In this document: piece by piece, positions 33,951-42,906 of the stretch
Numbering within the stretch: position 1 is the first letter of the stretch
Layout of the letters: each line of letters begins with the position of its first letter
Source: Streptobacillus felis
GTDB lineage: Bacteria > Fusobacteriota > Fusobacteriia > Fusobacteriales > Leptotrichiaceae
Length of the DNA: 64,000 nucleotides
Direction of reading: 5' to 3'
Assembly: GCF_001559775.1 (NCBI RefSeq)
Contig: NZ_LOHX01000073.1
Coordinates: 1-64,000, forward strand
Notes under the pieces: model-generated
What the model saw: only the letters and a program-made list of their open reading frames with translations
The model's database searches: none
What the model was told of the DNA's origin: nothing
Position numbers and translations under genes: made by a program

Positions 33951-36551
33951 ATGAAAATAGTAGATTTAATTAATAAAATTTTTGGAACTTCAGACGAAAA
34001 AGTTATCAAAAAAATGAGAAAACAAGTAGAGAAAATAAATGCATTAGAGCCATCTATGGAGGCACTAACTAATGAACAATTGAGTGCAAAAACTCAAGAA
34101 TTTAAAGACAGATTAGCAAACGGAGAAACATTAGATGACCTATTGGTCGAAGCTTTTGCAGTAGTTAGGGAAACAGCAAAAAGGTTAACAGGAATGAGAG
34201 TATATGATGTTCAATTAATAGGTTCTATGATAATACATAGTGGTAGAATAGCAGAAATGAAAACTGGAGAAGGTAAAACACTGATGTCAACTCTTGCAAT
34301 TTATTTGAATGCACTTACAGGAAAAGGAGTTCACGTTGTTACAGTTAATGATTATCTTGCAAAAAGGGATAGAGACACTATGGCACACATATATGACTTT
34401 TTAGGTCTTACATCAGGTGTTATAATTGCAAATTTAGATAATGAAACAAGAAGAGCTCAATATAACTGTGATATTACATATGGTACTAATAATGAGTTTG
34501 GATTTGATTATTTAAGAGATAACATGGTACATGATCCTAGTGAAAAAGTTCAAAGAGAACATAATTATGCTATAGTTGATGAAATAGATTCAATTTTAAT
34601 AGATGAAGCAAGAACACCTTTAATTATTTCAGGTCCTGCAGAAGAAACTACACATTTATATGATGTATTTGCAAATGTTGTTTTACAATTAAAAAGAAGT
34701 TTTAAAACTGAAGAAATTAAAGATAAAAAGAATACTGTAATACCTGATGAAAATTGGGAAGATTATGAAGTAGATGAAAAAGCTAAAACAGTTACAATTA
34801 CTGATAAAGGTATAAAAAATGTTGAAAAAATACTAAAAATAGATAATCTTTATTCACCTCAATACGTTGAATTAACACATTATTTATCACAGGCTTTAAA
34901 AGCTAAAGAGTTATTCAAGAAAGATAGAGATTATATTATAAATGAAAAAGATGAAGTAATTATAGTTGATGAATTTACAGGAAGATTAATGGATGGAAGA
35001 AGATATTCTGATGGATTACATCAAGCTATAGAAGCTAAAGAACATTTAAAAGTTGCTGGTGAAAATCAAACTCTTGCAACTATAACATTACAAAATTACT
35101 TTAGAATGTATGAAAAATTATCAGGGATGACTGGTACAGCAAAAACAGAAGAAGAAGAATTTAAACAAATTTATAAATTAGGTGTAGTAGTAGTACCTAC
35201 AAATAGACCTGTACAAAGAAAAGATTTACCAGATGTTATATATCAAACTACTAGAGCTAAATATAGAGCAATAGTTAATAAAATTATTGAATTATTTGAA
35301 AAAGGTCAACCAGTTCTTGTTGGTACTGCATCAATAGAACATTCTGAATTATTATCTTCTTATTTAACTAAAGCTAGAATACCTCATGAAGTTTTAAATG
35401 CTAAATATCATGAAAGAGAAGCGGATATTGTTGCACAAGCTGGAAGATATAAAACAGTTACGATAGCTACTAATATGGCAGGACGTGGAACAGATATTAA
35501 ATTAGGAGGAGATCCAGATTCATTAGCTGTTAAAGTTGCTGAACGTGGTACACCAGAATATTATGAAGCATTCAAAACATATGAAAAAGAATGTTTAGAA
35601 AATAAAAAGAAAGTTCTTGAAGCTGGAGGATTATTTATCTTAGGTACTGAAAGACATGAAAGCCGTAGAATTGATAATCAGTTAAGAGGAAGAGCTGGTC
35701 GTCAAGGAGATCCAGGAGTATCAGAATTTTATCTTTCATTAGAAGATGATCTTATGAGATTATTTGGTGGAGATAGATTAAAATCAATGATGAAGGCTTT
35801 AAATATACCTGAAGAAGAAGACATTAGACATAAGAGAATATCTAAAGCTGTTGAAAATGCACAAAAGAGAATAGAAAGTAGAAACTTCTCTATAAGAAAA
35901 AGTTTAATAGAATATGATGATGTAAATAATAAACAAAGAGAAGTTATATATAAACAAAGAGACCAAGTTTTATACAATGAGGAATTAAGAGAGTTAATAT
36001 ATGATATGATAGATAATACTGTAGTTTCAACTGTAAACGAAACTTTATCTCCAAATAAAAATGAATGGGATTTTGAAAATTTAAGTTCTAAAATTTATGA
36101 AATTTATGGTGTAGAATTACCAGAATCAGTAAAAAGTGCTAATAAAATTGAAGAAATTTATGATATCTTATACAACAGTGTTAAAGAAAAATATGATGAT
36201 AAAGTTTTAGAAATAGGAGAAGAACAATTTTCTAAAATTGAAAGATATATTATGCTTGAAGTTCTAGATCAAAAATGGAGACAAAATCTTAAAGATTTAA
36301 CTGAATTAAGAGAAGGTATAAATTTACAATCATATGGGCAAAAAAATCCAGTAAATGAATATAAAATTGCAAGTACAGATGTTTATAATGATATGATAGA
36401 TGGAATAAACAGAGAAACTACATCTTTCTTAATGAAATTAAAATTAAATGTTCCTGAAGAATTAACTACTGTAAATGAAGAAGTTATTGAGACAGTTGAT
36501 GAAGAAACTGAATTTGTAAGTAGAAGAGAAAGAATGGAAGAAAATGAATAA
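33951..36551 (+). CDS. secA: Preprotein translocase ATPase SecA
   Basis: SecA drives proteins through SecYEG. 866 residues contain Walker A MKTGEGKT (near 102-109), VDEIDSILIDEARTPL (Walker B region near 207), TNMAGRGTDIKLGGDP and RGRAGRQGDPG. The C terminus ends in RRERMEENE with no Cys-rich zinc motif; many SecAs lack it, and it normally aids SecB binding. GGAG precedes the ATG. It ends at a terminator. Confidence 0.98.
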   Translation: MKIVDLINKIFGTSDEKVIKKMRKQVEKINALEPSMEALTNEQLSAKTQEFKDRLANGETLDDLLVEAFAVVRETAKRLTGMRVYDVQLIGSMIIHSGRIAEMKTGEGKTLMSTLAIYLNALTGKGVHVVTVNDYLAKRDRDTMAHIYDFLGLTSGVIIANLDNETRRAQYNCDITYGTNNEFGFDYLRDNMVHDPSEKVQREHNYAIVDEIDSILIDEARTPLIISGPAEETTHLYDVFANVVLQLKRSFKTEEIKDKKNTVIPDENWEDYEVDEKAKTVTITDKGIKNVEKILKIDNLYSPQYVELTHYLSQALKAKELFKKDRDYIINEKDEVIIVDEFTGRLMDGRRYSDGLHQAIEAKEHLKVAGENQTLATITLQNYFRMYEKLSGMTGTAKTEEEEFKQIYKLGVVVVPTNRPVQRKDLPDVIYQTTRAKYRAIVNKIIELFEKGQPVLVGTASIEHSELLSSYLTKARIPHEVLNAKYHEREADIVAQAGRYKTVTIATNMAGRGTDIKLGGDPDSLAVKVAERGTPEYYEAFKTYEKECLENKKKVLEAGGLFILGTERHESRRIDNQLRGRAGRQGDPGVSEFYLSLEDDLMRLFGGDRLKSMMKALNIPEEEDIRHKRISKAVENAQKRIESRNFSIRKSLIEYDDVNNKQREVIYKQRDQVLYNEELRELIYDMIDNTVVSTVNETLSPNKNEWDFENLSSKIYEIYGVELPESVKSANKIEEIYDILYNSVKEKYDDKVLEIGEEQFSKIERYIMLEVLDQKWRQNLKDLTELREGINLQSYGQKNPVNEYKIASTDVYNDMIDGINRETTSFLMKLKLNVPEELTTVNEEVIETVDEETEFVSRRERMEENE

Positions 36552-36556
36552 AAATT

Positions 36557-36588
36557 AAAAAGAGAATTTTTTATAAATTCTCTTTTTA
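36557..36588 (+). terminator. Intrinsic terminator after secA
   Basis: A 12-bp stem (36557-36568 with 36575-36586) continues into Ts. Confidence 0.85.
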
Positions 36589-36604
36589 CTTAAGGATGTG
36601 AATT

Positions 36605-37222
36605 ATGTTAAATAAAATAGTAAAAATAGAGGATATATTTGAAGTACTTTATGATAATCTATATATAAAAAACGAAGAATTGATTTTAAATAATGAAAAA
36701 ATATTTAATACAATATTTGAAGACAAATCTTTAAAATTAAAGAAATTAGCAAAAATAAAATTTGAAATGAAAAAATATTTTTATAATTTACAGTTTATAA
36801 AAATTAAAAAAAGCTTTGATAATGAAAATAAAAACATGACGTATAATGTAGATACATTATCTAGATTAGAAATTACAAAGGCAACAAATGAATTAAATAA
36901 AGAAAACATGTTTGATTATAAAAATATTATTATACATTCTGATGTATTATCAAATTTACAAAATCACTTAATATGTGAAAAAGGTTGTCCATTAAATTCA
37001 TCTAAAGTAGAAGAAGAATTAAGAATGAAGATAATAATTAATAACGATATAACGATAAATGAAAAAAATGAGTATATTTCTTATGTAATGTCTGATAAAA
37101 TTTTTGCCATTAATGTTGAACTTGAAAATGTTGAAAATGATGAAAGTGCTACTACAAAAATAAAATATTATTTTGAAGTTATTGATAAAAATAATATCAT
37201 AAGAATAGTTACAAATAATTAG
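36605..37222 (+). CDS. Hypothetical 205-residue protein
   Basis: No family recognised. Cytosolic-looking, helical in the first half (RIEDIFEVLYDNL-like pattern), more beta-rich after residue ~110. A single CEKGC motif (HLICEKGCPLN near 123) has two Cys three residues apart, perhaps metal or redox related. AAGGATG lies upstream of the ATG. It lies between the secA terminator and the metNIQ leader with no clear own promoter, so expression depends on read-through. Confidence 0.55.
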   Translation: MLNKIVKIEDIFEVLYDNLYIKNEELILNNEKIFNTIFEDKSLKLKKLAKIKFEMKKYFYNLQFIKIKKSFDNENKNMTYNVDTLSRLEITKATNELNKENMFDYKNIIIHSDVLSNLQNHLICEKGCPLNSSKVEEELRMKIIINNDITINEKNEYISYVMSDKIFAINVELENVENDESATTKIKYYFEVIDKNNIIRIVTNN

Positions 37223-37239
37223 AAAAATGTAAAAATTAC

Positions 37240-37268
37240 TTGTAATTTATCTTAAATTATGTTATTAT
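37240..37268 (+). promoter_or_regulatory. Probable promoter of the metNIQ leader
   Basis: TTGTAA (37240-37245), a 17-base spacer and TATTAT (37263-37268), 30 bases upstream of the leader-peptide ATG. Confidence 0.55.
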
Positions 37269-37297
37269 AACTTAATAAATATTTTTGGAGGAAAAAA

Positions 37298-37348
37298 ATG
37301 ATAAATATTGTAGTTATATTAAAAAAAAAGATGATGCACATGTATTAA
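37298..37348 (+). CDS. Putative Met-rich leader peptide controlling metNIQ
   Basis: A 16-codon frame with a strong GGAGG seven bases before its ATG reads MINIVVILKKKMMHMY and stops at TAA. Three of its last five codons are Met (M-M-H-M). The sequence after it folds: a 9-bp hairpin (37351-37359 with 37364-37372), a long-range helix 37309-37316 with 37396-37403, and 37336-37340 with 37383-37387, in which the first arm lies in the Met codons. A terminator follows at 37406. This is the layout of translation-coupled attenuation, in which ribosome stalling on Met codons would free an antiterminator. No T-box or SAM riboswitch motif is present. Confidence 0.55.
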   Translation: MINIVVILKKKMMHMY

Positions 37349-37383
37349 AAGCTTGTATCTTTGGGTACAAGCAATTTGTGTTT

Positions 37384-37415
37384 GTGCCTCTAATGTAACT
37401 ACATAAGTCAGGCAC
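37384..37415 (+). promoter_or_regulatory. Candidate antiterminator of metNIQ
   Basis: GTGCCT (37384-37389) is exactly complementary to AGGCAC (37410-37415). The second arm overlaps the 5' arm of the terminator, and the first arm overlaps the strand that pairs with the Met codons, so the three structures exclude each other. Confidence 0.5.
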
Positions 37416-37436
37416 TAAAGCCTGGCTTTTTATTTT
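37406..37436 (+). terminator. Attenuator terminator in the metNIQ leader
   Basis: An 8-bp GC-rich stem (37406-37413 with 37420-37427, one G-T pair), a 6-base loop and a T-rich tail lie only 11 bases before the metN ATG. Its place between promoter and gene means it regulates metN rather than ending an upstream gene. Confidence 0.82.
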
Positions 37437-37447
37437 AAGGAGGAAAT

Positions 37448-38425
37448 ATGCCATACTTAAGTATAGAAAAATTGACCAAAAAATTTGATGAAAAAATTGC
37501 AGTAAATTCTGTAAATTTAGAAATATCAAAAGGTGAAATATTTGGTATTATAGGTTTATCAGGTGCTGGAAAGTCTACTTTAATAAGAATGATTAATAAA
37601 TTAGATAAACCAACAACTGGTACAATTAAACATGAAGATAAGGATATTTTTCTATTAAATGATAAGGAAACTAGAGAATATAGAAAGAAAACATCAATGA
37701 TTTTTCAAAGCTTTAATTTATTATCTTCAAGAACGGTTTTTGAAAATGTATCTTTACCTTTAGAAATTTCTAAAGTATCAAAAAGTGAAATAAATGAAAA
37801 AGTAAATCAACTTTTATCTTTAGTTGGTCTTGATAAATTTAAAAATGAATATGTTAATAATTTAAGTGGAGGTCAAAAACAAAGAGTTGCAATTGCAAGA
37901 GCACTTTCTACAGACCCTGAGATTTTACTTTCAGATGAGTCAACTTCTAGTTTAGATCCCATTACTTCAAATTCTATATTAGAATTATTAAAAGATATAA
38001 ATGTTAAGTTGGGTATTACAATAATTTTAATTACACACCAAATGGAAGTAATTAAGAAAATTTGTGATAGAGTTGCAGTAATGAAGGATGGAGAAGTTAT
38101 TGAAGTTTCAACTGTAAAGGATTTATTCTTAAATCCTAAAACTAAATTTTCTAAAGAATTAATTAGTGATTTAAAAATTGAAGTTCAAACTGGTAAAGCA
38201 AATACTTTAAATTTATTTTTTGATGGTGACCAAGCTGATAAACCATATGTTTCTGAATTAACAAGAGAATTTAATATAGATATTAATATTTTTGGTGGAT
38301 CTATAGATACTTTAGCAAGTGGAGTAAAAGTAGGACACTTAAATGTTGGAATTGAAACAGATAATATTGAAGAAGTAATTTCATGGTTAGAAAAAGAAGG
38401 TATTAAAGTTGAGGTGGTTAAATAA
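37448..38425 (+). CDS. metN: Methionine ABC transporter ATP-binding protein
   Basis: 325 residues. Walker A GLSGAGKST near residue 37, Q loop IFQSFNLL, signature LSGGQKQR, Walker B LLSDESTSSLDP and H-loop LITHQM are intact. Residues ~250-325 form the C-terminal NIL domain (VGIETDNIEEVISWLEKEGI) that binds methionine and inhibits transport in MetN. This domain supports the methionine call over other D-methionine-like systems. AGGAGG precedes the ATG. Control is likely by the leader upstream. Confidence 0.94.
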   Translation: MPYLSIEKLTKKFDEKIAVNSVNLEISKGEIFGIIGLSGAGKSTLIRMINKLDKPTTGTIKHEDKDIFLLNDKETREYRKKTSMIFQSFNLLSSRTVFENVSLPLEISKVSKSEINEKVNQLLSLVGLDKFKNEYVNNLSGGQKQRVAIARALSTDPEILLSDESTSSLDPITSNSILELLKDINVKLGITIILITHQMEVIKKICDRVAVMKDGEVIEVSTVKDLFLNPKTKFSKELISDLKIEVQTGKANTLNLFFDGDQADKPYVSELTREFNIDINIFGGSIDTLASGVKVGHLNVGIETDNIEEVISWLEKEGIKVEVVK

Positions 38426-39069
38426 TGATAATTAAAGCAATATTAGAAACACTATATATGATATTTATTTCTATAATTATAGCAAGTATCATTGGTTTAC
38501 CATTAGGTATATTACTTTCTATAACAAAAGAAGGTTCTATATCTGAAAATAAAACATTAAATAAAATTCTTGATTTATTTATTGTTAATATTACAAGATC
38601 AATACCTTTTGTAATACTTATAGTTTTATTAATACCATTATCTAGATTTATTGTTGGAAAATCATATGGAACTACTGCTTTTATTATTCCACTTTCTATT
38701 GGTACTGCTCCATTTGTAGCAAGAATAATAGAAAATTCATTAAATGAAGTAAGTTATGGTTTAATAGAAGCTGCTATTTCAATGGGAGCAACTAATAAAG
38801 ATATTGTATTTAAGGTATTAATACCTGAATCAATACCTTCTATTATTAATGGTCTTACACTTACACTAATATCTTTAGTTGGTTTTTCAGCTATTGCAGG
38901 AATTATTGGTGGAGGAGGGTTAGGGAACCTAGCTGTTATAGAAGGATTCCAAAGAGGTAATTATAAGTTAATGTATTTATCAACATTTATATTGATAATT
39001 ATTGTTCAAATAATACAATTTATTGGAACAAAAATAGTAAAATTTATTGAAAAGAAAAGAGGTAGGTAG
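38425..39069 (+). CDS. metI: Methionine ABC transporter permease
   Basis: 214 residues with about five membrane helices and the BPD permease motif EAAISMGATNKDIVFKVLIP (near 115), which docks MetN. The MetI family pattern RSIPFVILIVLLIP near the N-terminal third is also seen. Starts at the last base of metN and ends directly before metQ. Confidence 0.94.
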   Translation: MIIKAILETLYMIFISIIIASIIGLPLGILLSITKEGSISENKTLNKILDLFIVNITRSIPFVILIVLLIPLSRFIVGKSYGTTAFIIPLSIGTAPFVARIIENSLNEVSYGLIEAAISMGATNKDIVFKVLIPESIPSIINGLTLTLISLVGFSAIAGIIGGGGLGNLAVIEGFQRGNYKLMYLSTFILIIIVQIIQFIGTKIVKFIEKKRGR

Positions 39070-39864
39070 ATGTTTAAAAAATTATTATTTTTATTTTTAA
39101 CATTTGTTGCAATTTCATGTACTGGAGGTAAAAGTACTGATGCAGAAACACAAAAATTAGTATTAGGAGTTTCTCCTATTCCACATCAAGAAATCGTGGA
39201 ATTTGTAAAAGAAGATTTAAAAGATGAAGGGATAGATTTAGAAATAGTTGTATTTAATGACTATGTTCAACCAAATATCTCATTAAAAGATGGAAGTATA
39301 GATGCTAACTATTTCCAACATGTACCATATATGGAATCATTTGGTAAAGAAAATAACATAGAAATGGTAAGTGCTGGTGGAATACATTTAGAGCCATTAA
39401 AAGCATATTCAGAATCTATTAAAGATATAAACGAAATACAAGATGGTTCAGGAGTATTAATACCTAATGATCCTACAAATAGAGGGAGAGCTTTATTATT
39501 ATTAGATGAGGTAGGATTAATTAAATTATCAAGTAGAGATAAATTAGATGCTGATGTATCTGATATAGTTGAAAATTCTAAAAACTTAGTAATTACAAGT
39601 TTAAATTCTGAGCAAATAGCTCCAAGATTATCAGAAGTTGCTTTAGCAGTTATTAATACTAATAATGCATTAGCAGCTGGTGTTACAAAAGAAAAAGCAG
39701 TAATAGTTGAAGGAAAAGACTCTCCATATGTAAATATAATAACTGTATTAAAAGGTAACGAAAATGATGAAAGAGTACAAAAATTAGTTAAAGTATTACA
39801 AAGCGATAAAGTTAAACAATTTATAGCTGAAAAATATAATGGAGAAGTAGAAGTTGGATTCTAA
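39070..39864 (+). CDS. metQ: Methionine-binding lipoprotein
   Basis: 264 residues. Signal peptide with lipobox VAISC (Cys near 17), so it is lipid-anchored. The NLPA/MetQ core follows: LVLGVSPIPHQEIVEF, DYVQPNISLKDGSIDANYFQH, and PNDPTNRGRALLLL. It captures methionine (or a close relative) for MetNI. GGTAGG before the ATG; ends at a terminator. Confidence 0.94.
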   Translation: MFKKLLFLFLTFVAISCTGGKSTDAETQKLVLGVSPIPHQEIVEFVKEDLKDEGIDLEIVVFNDYVQPNISLKDGSIDANYFQHVPYMESFGKENNIEMVSAGGIHLEPLKAYSESIKDINEIQDGSGVLIPNDPTNRGRALLLLDEVGLIKLSSRDKLDADVSDIVENSKNLVITSLNSEQIAPRLSEVALAVINTNNALAAGVTKEKAVIVEGKDSPYVNIITVLKGNENDERVQKLVKVLQSDKVKQFIAEKYNGEVEVGF

Positions 39865-39868
39865 TTAG

Positions 39869-39895
39869 ACTGCATCAAATGATGCAGTTTTTTTT
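39869..39895 (+). terminator. Intrinsic terminator after metQ
   Basis: An 8-bp stem (39869-39876 with 39881-39888) with a 4-base loop is followed by eight Ts. Confidence 0.88.
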
Positions 39896-39911
39896 AAAAG
39901 GAGGAAAAGTA

Positions 39912-40742
39912 ATGAAAAGAATTATTTTATTATTCACGTTAATTATTTCAGCAATAACTTTTGCTGAAATTAAAAGCGATAAAATTGAAATAAAAAATGG
40001 GTACTATACTATACCTGCAATATATACATATAATACTGATTCTAAAAATTCACCCTTAGTAATAATGATACATGGAACAGCATCTAATAAAGATGAAGTA
40101 AATGGTACCTATATTAAAATGGCAGATTCATTAGCTAAAAATAATATATCTAGTATAAGATTTGATTTTAATGGTACAGGAGATTCGAAAGTAAATTATT
40201 TACACTATACACTTACTTCAGCTACAAGTGATGTAAAAAAAGTTATAGAATTTTCTAAAAAATTAACTACAGGTAAATTAGGGTTATTAGGTTGGTCACA
40301 AGGTGGAACTATAGCTCTATTAAGTGGAGATGACCAAAATATAAATTCAATTTCTACTTGGGCGGGTGCTCTTAATATGTTTAATGAAAATAGAATTAAA
40401 GAATATGAAGAATCTAAAGAAAATGGATATTTTATTAATGAATTTTCATGGAGAAGTCCACTTAAATTTTCACATCAATGGTATAGTGAAGTTAAAAATC
40501 TAGATATAGTTTCAGAAATAAAAGAGATAAAAGCGCCAATTTATGCAGTATCGGGCTTAGATGATGATGTTGTAAATCCTAGTGATGCAGACTTTATTGT
40601 AAAAACATCTAAAAATACATTATCACGTGTTGAGAAAATAGAAAATGCAGATCATATTTTTTATACTTTTGATCCTATAAAGTCAAAAATAGATATATTA
40701 ATTCAAAAAACAACCAATTGGTTCATAGAAACACTTAAATAG
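39912..40742 (+). CDS. Secreted alpha/beta hydrolase
   Basis: 276 residues. A signal peptide spans 1-18 (IILLFTLIISAITFAE). The alpha/beta-hydrolase core has the oxyanion MIHGTASNK, the nucleophile elbow GLLGWSQGG (Ser near 141), an Asp in VSGLDDDVVNPSD and His in NADHIF, so a Ser-Asp-His triad is complete. It resembles BAAT/feruloyl esterase-like hydrolases. Substrate unknown. AGGAGGAAAAG precedes this ATG; an upstream ATG lies in the terminator and is not credible. It lies alone between metQ and its own terminator. Confidence 0.85.
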   Translation: MKRIILLFTLIISAITFAEIKSDKIEIKNGYYTIPAIYTYNTDSKNSPLVIMIHGTASNKDEVNGTYIKMADSLAKNNISSIRFDFNGTGDSKVNYLHYTLTSATSDVKKVIEFSKKLTTGKLGLLGWSQGGTIALLSGDDQNINSISTWAGALNMFNENRIKEYEESKENGYFINEFSWRSPLKFSHQWYSEVKNLDIVSEIKEIKAPIYAVSGLDDDVVNPSDADFIVKTSKNTLSRVEKIENADHIFYTFDPIKSKIDILIQKTTNWFIETLK

Positions 40743-40769
40743 TATTTATTTATAGCATTAAATATGTTT

Positions 40770-40804
40770 AGACTAAGGCAATTTAAATTGACTTAGTCTT
40801 TTTT
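40770..40804 (+). terminator. Intrinsic terminator after the hydrolase gene
   Basis: Stem 40770-40777 with 40792-40799, extended inside by a second short palindrome, followed by Ts. Confidence 0.82.
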
Positions 40805-40816
40805 GTTTAGTATAAT
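40788..40816 (+). promoter_or_regulatory. Promoter embedded in the terminator
   Basis: TTGACT (40788-40793), 17 bases and TATAAT (40811-40816). Its -35 lies in the terminator stem, so the terminator's 3' arm doubles as promoter of the next operon. Confidence 0.65.
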
Positions 40817-40851
40817 TAATATATATAAATAGAAGTAGAAAGAGAGAAAAT

Positions 40852-41955
40852 ATGGATAATAAAAATGAATTTAGTTTAAAAAGGTTTTTACCTTTAATTT
40901 ATATGATAACAGTACTTCTGATAGCTTTAATTTCTTTTAAAGTTTCAATGTATTTATTTCCTTTTGTAATTTCACTAATTGTTGTTACAGTTACTAGAAA
41001 GCCTGTGCATTATCTTGTTAATAAATTAAATTTTAATGTTAAAATTGCAAATGCTATAGTAATATTGTTATTTTACTTAATAATACCAATAATATTAGTA
41101 TTGCTAATTATTAGATCATATAACGAAATATATAATTTTTCTAATTGGTTAATTAAAAATGTAGATACTTTTAAAGATATCACAGCACACTTAACAGAGA
41201 AATTTAATATTTTTGAAAAAGTATTGCCGCCAGTTGCAATTACTTCTATAAAAAATCTATTAGGAACTTTAATAGGGAAAATAACTAATTTAGGATTCAT
41301 TATTGCCAATTACTTACTATCTGTTACATTGAAATTGCCTGTAATATTTGTATATGTTGTAATCACTATTAGTGCGACATTCTTAATGGCTGCTGATTTA
41401 GAAATGGTTAATAATTTTTTTGAAAAACAATTTCCTAAAAGTTGGATAGAAAAGTTCAAACAAATTAGAGTTGATGTTGTAGATGTTGCATTTAAATATT
41501 TGAAGGCTCAATTAATATTGATTTCATTATGTTTTATAGAATTGGTAATAGGTCTAAGTATAATAAACATTTTTGTAAGTCCTATTAATTATGTATTTAT
41601 TGTTTCTATTGCCATTGCTTTATTTGATGCTTTACCAATATTAGGAGCTGGAGGTATTTTAATACCTTGGACTATTTATTGTTTCTCAACAGGTAAATAT
41701 ATTTTAGGTCTATCAATTTTAATTCTTTATGTATACATTACAGTTACACGTATGACTTTAGAACCTCGTATTTTAAGTAAAAATTTAAGTGTTAATCCAC
41801 TTTTATCATTACTTTCATTATTTGTTGGATTTAAGATATTTGGTGTTGTAGGATTTTTATTTGGTCCTATATTATTGACAATAATGACTATTTTATTTAA
41901 AGAAGAAATCAATAAAGGCTTCTTTAAAATATTAGCTGGAGAATTTGTAGAATAA
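40852..41955 (+). CDS. AI-2E family membrane permease (YtvI/PerM-like)
   Basis: 367 residues with about eight membrane helices. The C-terminal family signature is PRILSKNLSVNPLLSLLSLF, followed by GVVGFLFGPIL. Members have been proposed to export autoinducer-2 or act as ion antiporters; neither is provable here. AGAGAG upstream of the ATG. The mltG gene follows 18 bases after. Confidence 0.86.
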   Translation: MDNKNEFSLKRFLPLIYMITVLLIALISFKVSMYLFPFVISLIVVTVTRKPVHYLVNKLNFNVKIANAIVILLFYLIIPIILVLLIIRSYNEIYNFSNWLIKNVDTFKDITAHLTEKFNIFEKVLPPVAITSIKNLLGTLIGKITNLGFIIANYLLSVTLKLPVIFVYVVITISATFLMAADLEMVNNFFEKQFPKSWIEKFKQIRVDVVDVAFKYLKAQLILISLCFIELVIGLSIINIFVSPINYVFIVSIAIALFDALPILGAGGILIPWTIYCFSTGKYILGLSILILYVYITVTRMTLEPRILSKNLSVNPLLSLLSLFVGFKIFGVVGFLFGPILLTIMTILFKEEINKGFFKILAGEFVE

Positions 41956-41973
41956 AAAAATTAAAGGAGAAAA

Positions 41974-42906
41974 ATGAAAAGAAAATTAATAATCTTGTTA
42001 ATTGCTTTATTACCTTTATCATATTCATATATGGATATGTCTATTAGTAAAAAAAATATTAATCAGGAAATTGTATATGTTGAAAAAGGAGACACAATAA
42101 AAAAAATATATAGTAAATTTAATTTTAAATATGGTATAGTTGATAAAATATTTTTGAAAATTAATCCAAAACTTGCAAATATTAAAGAAGGTATGTATAA
42201 ATTTAATATAGGAAAAATATCTAAAATACAATTATTAAAGGGATTACAAGAACCATATATAGATAACATTACTTTAACAATACCAGAAGGGTTTACACAA
42301 AAAAAATTATTAAAAAGAATAGAAAGTTTAGGGTTGGCAATTGAAGAAGAAATGTTAGAGGCACTTAATTCTATAGATTTTCCTTTTTATCATGAAAAAG
42401 ATAACTTTGATGGATATTTATACCCTGAAACATATTTAATACCTAGAGGGACTGAAGCTAAAAAAATTGCTGAAATAATTCTTGGAGAATTTTCAAAACA
42501 ATTTCCACCTGAAAATTATAATGATAAAAAGAAATTTTATGATGATATTAAATTGGCATCTATAGTAGAGTTTGAAACAGGAGAATTAGAGCACAAATCA
42601 AAGGTAGCAGGAGTATTTAAAAAAAGACTAAGAATAAATATGTTGTTACAATCTGATGCAACTTTAAAATATGAATTAGGTAGAATGGCTTATAAAAAAG
42701 AATTAATGGAAAGTGAATCTTTATATAATACATATAAACATAAAGGTTTACCTCCAACCCCTATCTGTAGCCCTTCTAAAGAAACTATTGTAGAAACTAT
42801 AAATGCTGAAGAAGATAAGTATTTATTTTTCTTTATGGATGGTGGTAAAACTTACTATTCAGAAACACATGAAGAACATTTAAGAAAGAGAAGATCAATA
42901 AAATGA
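41974..42906 (+). CDS. mltG: Endolytic murein transglycosylase
   Basis: MltG cuts nascent glycan strands and sets their length. The 310-residue protein starts with an N-terminal hydrophobic segment (4-18). A LysM-like part is near VEKGDTIKKIYSKF, and the YceG core shows YLYPETYLIP, ASIVEFETGE (catalytic Glu in ExxTGE), LQSDATLKYELG and KGLPPTPICSPS. AGGAG precedes the ATG. It overlaps the SpoIID-like gene by four bases. Confidence 0.93.
   Translation: MKRKLIILLIALLPLSYSYMDMSISKKNINQEIVYVEKGDTIKKIYSKFNFKYGIVDKIFLKINPKLANIKEGMYKFNIGKISKIQLLKGLQEPYIDNITLTIPEGFTQKKLLKRIESLGLAIEEEMLEALNSIDFPFYHEKDNFDGYLYPETYLIPRGTEAKKIAEIILGEFSKQFPPENYNDKKKFYDDIKLASIVEFETGELEHKSKVAGVFKKRLRINMLLQSDATLKYELGRMAYKKELMESESLYNTYKHKGLPPTPICSPSKETIVETINAEEDKYLFFFMDGGKTYYSETHEEHLRKRRSIK

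Noticed and set aside
37240-37440. T-box or SAM-I riboswitch upstream of metN
   Set aside because: No T-box TGGNACCGCG-type sequence, no specifier loop features and no S-box core (GAGGGACTGGCCC-like) are present in the leader.
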